From Xestospongia muta (taxonomy: Eukaryota > Porifera > Demospongiae > Haplosclerida > Petrosiidae): a stretch of DNA of 64,000 bases. The notes beneath the pieces are model-generated. The model was not told the DNA's origin. It saw nothing but the letters and a program-made list of their open reading frames with translations, and ran no database searches. Shown piece by piece: positions 61,151-64,000 of this stretch (position 1 is its first letter; each line of letters opens with the position of its first letter). Both the position numbers and the translations under genes were made by a program. The DNA lies in NCBI GenBank assembly GCA_963693285.1, contig OY848919.1, positions 13,509,639-13,573,638 of the forward strand, written 5' to 3'.

Positions 61151-61934
61151 AAATACTGAATAGTTTTTAGGGTTTTAACATTTTCCTTTTGCACCAAATG
61201 CATTAGGCTTTAAGTCTTTGCATTTTGCACTACATTACAGTTTAAGTCTTTCAATTTTGTAAGAAATATTGCATTATCCTTCTGAAAATATTTTTATAAT
61301 GCCCTTAAATTAATAAATTTGTTTTGGTTTTTTTATATAGACTTTAAAGAATGAAATCTCTTGAAATTTTTTATGATGATAGCTATATATTAGTATTACT
61401 GCTCTAATATCTAGCATTATCTTTTTAAAATGTTTATATTATGCCCTTTGTTCTACTAGTAAATGTATATGTAAATGAATTAATTTTTTTTGTTTTTTTA
61501 CAGACTTTTAAAGAATTGAATGCTTCAAATTAGTCATAAGACTACAAGGGCATAATTAAATATTGATGGCTTTTTTTAAAATATTAATACTAATTATCAA
61601 TAGTTATTAACTTTTAATTATGTATAGAGTCAATCATAATTAATTACAAAGAAATGGTGAAGTTTAGTTTTGTTTTGTTACAAAGAACTATCCTGGAATT
61701 TTTGAGCTCCTGTTAAAACTGCAATATGAAATTTTCCAAACAAATCCATAATGTGGGCACAAGATCTATCTCTATGTACAAGAGAGCTAGACTATTAAGT
61801 CTTTGTTGTGTCATTGTCAAGAGTAAATACTTTTTAAGCTAACAAATACTAGAAAAACTACCCAGAAGCCATTTCTTTTCCTGGATCAGCTTACCAGGGC
61901 TATGCGCTAGTATGCCCAGGTCTAAATACGCCTA
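61151..61934. other. AT-rich spacer with old repeat fragments
   Basis: Contains a segment (61330-61470) similar to 52500-52680. No gene is supported. Confidence 0.45.
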
Positions 61935-63560
61935 TGTTTAAGTCAAAGTCAGGACCTGGTATTGCTAGCATAGCTGGCAATTGCTATACTTGTAGATTCA
62001 TCCAGTATCTGCTGAATCACCCTATTTTTTAAAAAATTTCTTCAAGCAACCAGCAAACATACATATTATGAATGTATACTATGGGTATACTATATGGTCA
62101 GTCTGAAGAAAATAATTTCAGGTCCTTCAAGTGTATATGGACATCATAATGCCAAAGAACATTAACAAACTGCCAATGATCAAGATATTGTCCCATCAGA
62201 AGATTAGTGTACAATTGAGAAATTAATATTAGAAGTACCTGAAGATGTTACACCTACTGAAATAAAATGAAGGCTCACCTTTTGAGAAGAATGTTTTATA
62301 ACAAAACAGTATCTCCACTACAGAAACCAATAAAGTTATACAATGATTCAGTGACATTTGTTAGAGAATTTTATTGATAAAGTTACAAAATAACTAAGCA
62401 TTACTTTTTACATTTATTATTAAATCACAATTGGCCCTAATTAACCCTAATTAACCCTAATAAACTCTAATTAATGCCTATGTTTGAGTCAAAGTCAAGC
62501 CCTGGTATTACCAACATAGCTGGCAATTGCTATACTTGTAGCTTCATCCAGTATCTGCTGAATTACACTATTCTTGTTAGAATTTCTTCAAGCAACCAGC
62601 AAACATACATATTATGAATGTATACTATGGGTATACTATATGGTCAGTCTGAAGAAAATGATTTCAGGTCATTGAAGTGCATATGGACATCATAATGGCA
62701 AAAACCATTAACAAACAGCCAATGATCAAGATAATGTTCCATCACAAGATCAGTGTACAATTAAGAAATTAATATTAGAAGTACCTGAAGATGTTACACC
62801 TACTGAAATAAAATGAAGGCTCACCTTTTGAGAAGAATGTTTTATAACAAAACAGTATCTCCACTACAGAAACTAATAAATTTATACAATGATTCAGTGA
62901 CATTTGTTAGAGTATTTTATTGATACAGTTACAAAATAACTAAGCATTAATTTTACATTTATTATTAAATCACAATTGGCCCTAATTAACCCTAATTAAC
63001 CCTAATAAACTCTAATTAATGCCTATGTTTGAGTCAAAGTCAAGCCCTGGTATTACCAACATAGCTGGCAATTGCTATACTTGTAGCTTCATCCAGTATC
63101 TGCTGAATTACACTATTCTTGGTAGAATTCCTTCAAGCAACCAGCAAAGATGCATCTTATGAATGCATACTATAGGTATACTATATGGTCAGTCTGAAGA
63201 AAAGGATTTCAGGTCATTGAAGTGCATATGGACATCATAATGGCAGAGAGCATTAACAAACAGCCAATGATCAAGATAATGTTCCATCACAAGATCAGTG
63301 CACAATTAAGAAATTAATATTAGAAGTACCTGAAGATGTTACACCTACTGAAACAAAATGAAGGCTGGACTTTTGAGAAGAATGTTTTCCAACAAAACAG
63401 TATCTCTACTACAGAAGATAATAAAGTTATACAATGATTCAGTGACACTTGTTAGAGTATTATATTGCTACAGATACAAAATAACTAAGCATTACCTTTT
63501 TACTTTTATTATAAAATCACAATTGTCTGTAAAGAATAGAGGCTGGCTTGAGGATTATCT
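61935..63560. repeat. 545-bp tandem repeat, three units, carrying a gene 3' end
   Basis: The landmark tatgtttgagtcaaagtcaa begins at about 61935, 62479 and 63024 (the first unit slightly diverged). The last 200 bases of each unit, starting ttttgagaagaatgtttt, align with 45000-45180. That stretch is the last codons and 3' flank of the permuted papain-like pseudogene. The frames corresponding to its C-terminus carry stops. Confidence 0.88.
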
Positions 63561-63574
63561 TACCCTGAGAATGT

Positions 63575-63735
63575 TGGGCTAAGGTTAAGTAAGGGGAGTC
63601 TTGTGAAGATCCAAGGGAGGAGTATTGTGAATGGCCAAGGAAAGGCTTGTGAATGGCCAAAGGGGGACTCTTGTAAACAGACAAGAGGGGACTTATGCAA
63701 TAGGCCAAGGAGGGACCCTTGTGAACAGTGAAGGA
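63575..63735. repeat. degenerate minisatellite of about 30 bp
   Basis: Four or five imperfect units of the type gtgaatggccaagg(g/a)ggac. Confidence 0.75.
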
Positions 63736-63835
63736 GTCTATTGCAGATTAGTATAAAAGTGTTTGAATATGTAGTTTGTCTCTAGATTAGTTTAAAAACA
63801 AATTTAGATTTTAATCTGTTAGCTTTCAACAGTGG

Positions 63836-63998
63836 TCAGTTAGAGTAGTGGTTAGCTTGGAGTAGCTTGAATTTGGAGTTCAATCCCTAGATTGGTGAAA
63901 AAAAAATGAAGGTTTAATCTGTTTCCTGTCACCTGTGCTTAGTTGGAATAGTGGTTAACATGGAGGACTTTGAATTTGGAGTTCAATCCCTACATTAA
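63836..63998 (+). mobile_element. tRNA-derived SINE-like heads, two copies
   Basis: Two units about 103 bases apart. Each has an A-box-like tagagtagtggttag (or tggaatagtggttaa) followed about 33 bases later by gagttcaatccc, which fits the B-box consensus GTTCRANTCC. No intact cloverleaf can be formed by eye, so this looks like a tRNA-derived SINE and not a tRNA gene. The second copy runs to the window edge. Confidence 0.55.
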
Positions 63999-64000
63999 TG

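Noticed and set aside
62420..63010. CCCTAATTAACCCTAATTAA runs as telomeric repeat
   Set aside because: The motif is part of each 545-bp unit and is not the TTAGGG-type tandem array expected at a telomere.
63836..63998. Genuine tRNA genes
   Set aside because: A- and B-box-like motifs are present, but acceptor and anticodon stems cannot be paired, so a SINE-like origin is preferred.
35640..64000. CRISPR-like arrays among the regular repeats
   Set aside because: Units are head-to-tail with related, not unique, spacers, and the surrounding genes are animal genes. Tandem satellites explain them.

Overview
The window looks like nuclear DNA of an early-branching animal, most likely a demosponge of the Amphimedon type. 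This is inferred from gene content and style, not from a database match. The DNA is AT-rich, genes are packed with tens to a few hundred bases between them, and introns are mostly 40-70 bp with GT/AG ends. The gene set is animal: class C (GABA-B-like) receptors, PCM1, a LRRK-type Roco protein, TMTC, a GAF-type cyclic-nucleotide phosphodiesterase, golgin-45 and PDZD8.

Region 1 (1-8.8 kb): three intronless GABA-B-like receptor genes. One is on the minus strand; the other two are a near-identical direct pair on the plus strand. Patches of near-identity between the diverged minus-strand gene and the plus-strand pair indicate gene conversion.

Region 2 (8.8-35.1 kb): seven intron-rich single-copy genes on alternating strands: PCM1-like (-), LRRK-like Roco pseudokinase (+), NUDT5-like (-), TMTC4-like (+), PDE5/6/11-like (+), golgin-45 (-), PDZD8 (+). 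Head-to-head neighbours share very short promoter intervals (about 75-80 bp between start codons in two cases). Tail-to-tail stop codons are 45-62 bp apart, so 3' ends must overlap. The genes share no single pathway. Golgin-45, PDZD8 and TMTC are membrane/secretory-system proteins, PCM1 is centrosomal, and the Roco protein appears to have lost both GTP-binding and kinase residues.

Region 3 (35.5-52.1 kb): a direct duplication with a period of about 10.39 kb. Copy A is 35.5-40.4 kb and copy B 45.9-52.1 kb. Each copy holds exon-like modules with splice sites. Near its 3' end copy B has an expanded series of exon-like cassettes filled with a 23-bp minisatellite. Between the copies lie broken gene pieces: a COP1-like WD40 E3 ligase fragment with introns, a possible MBOAT piece and a permuted-papain (YiiX/DUF830-like) pseudogene.

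Region 4 (52.1-64.0 kb): almost pure repeat DNA. It contains degenerate arrays with a roughly 1-kb higher-order pattern, a 36-39-bp GC-richer minisatellite, a 144-bp satellite, a 68-bp array carrying TATAAAA motifs, a 545-bp satellite that carries the 3' end of the papain-like gene, and tRNA-like SINE heads at the right edge. I see no intact gene here.
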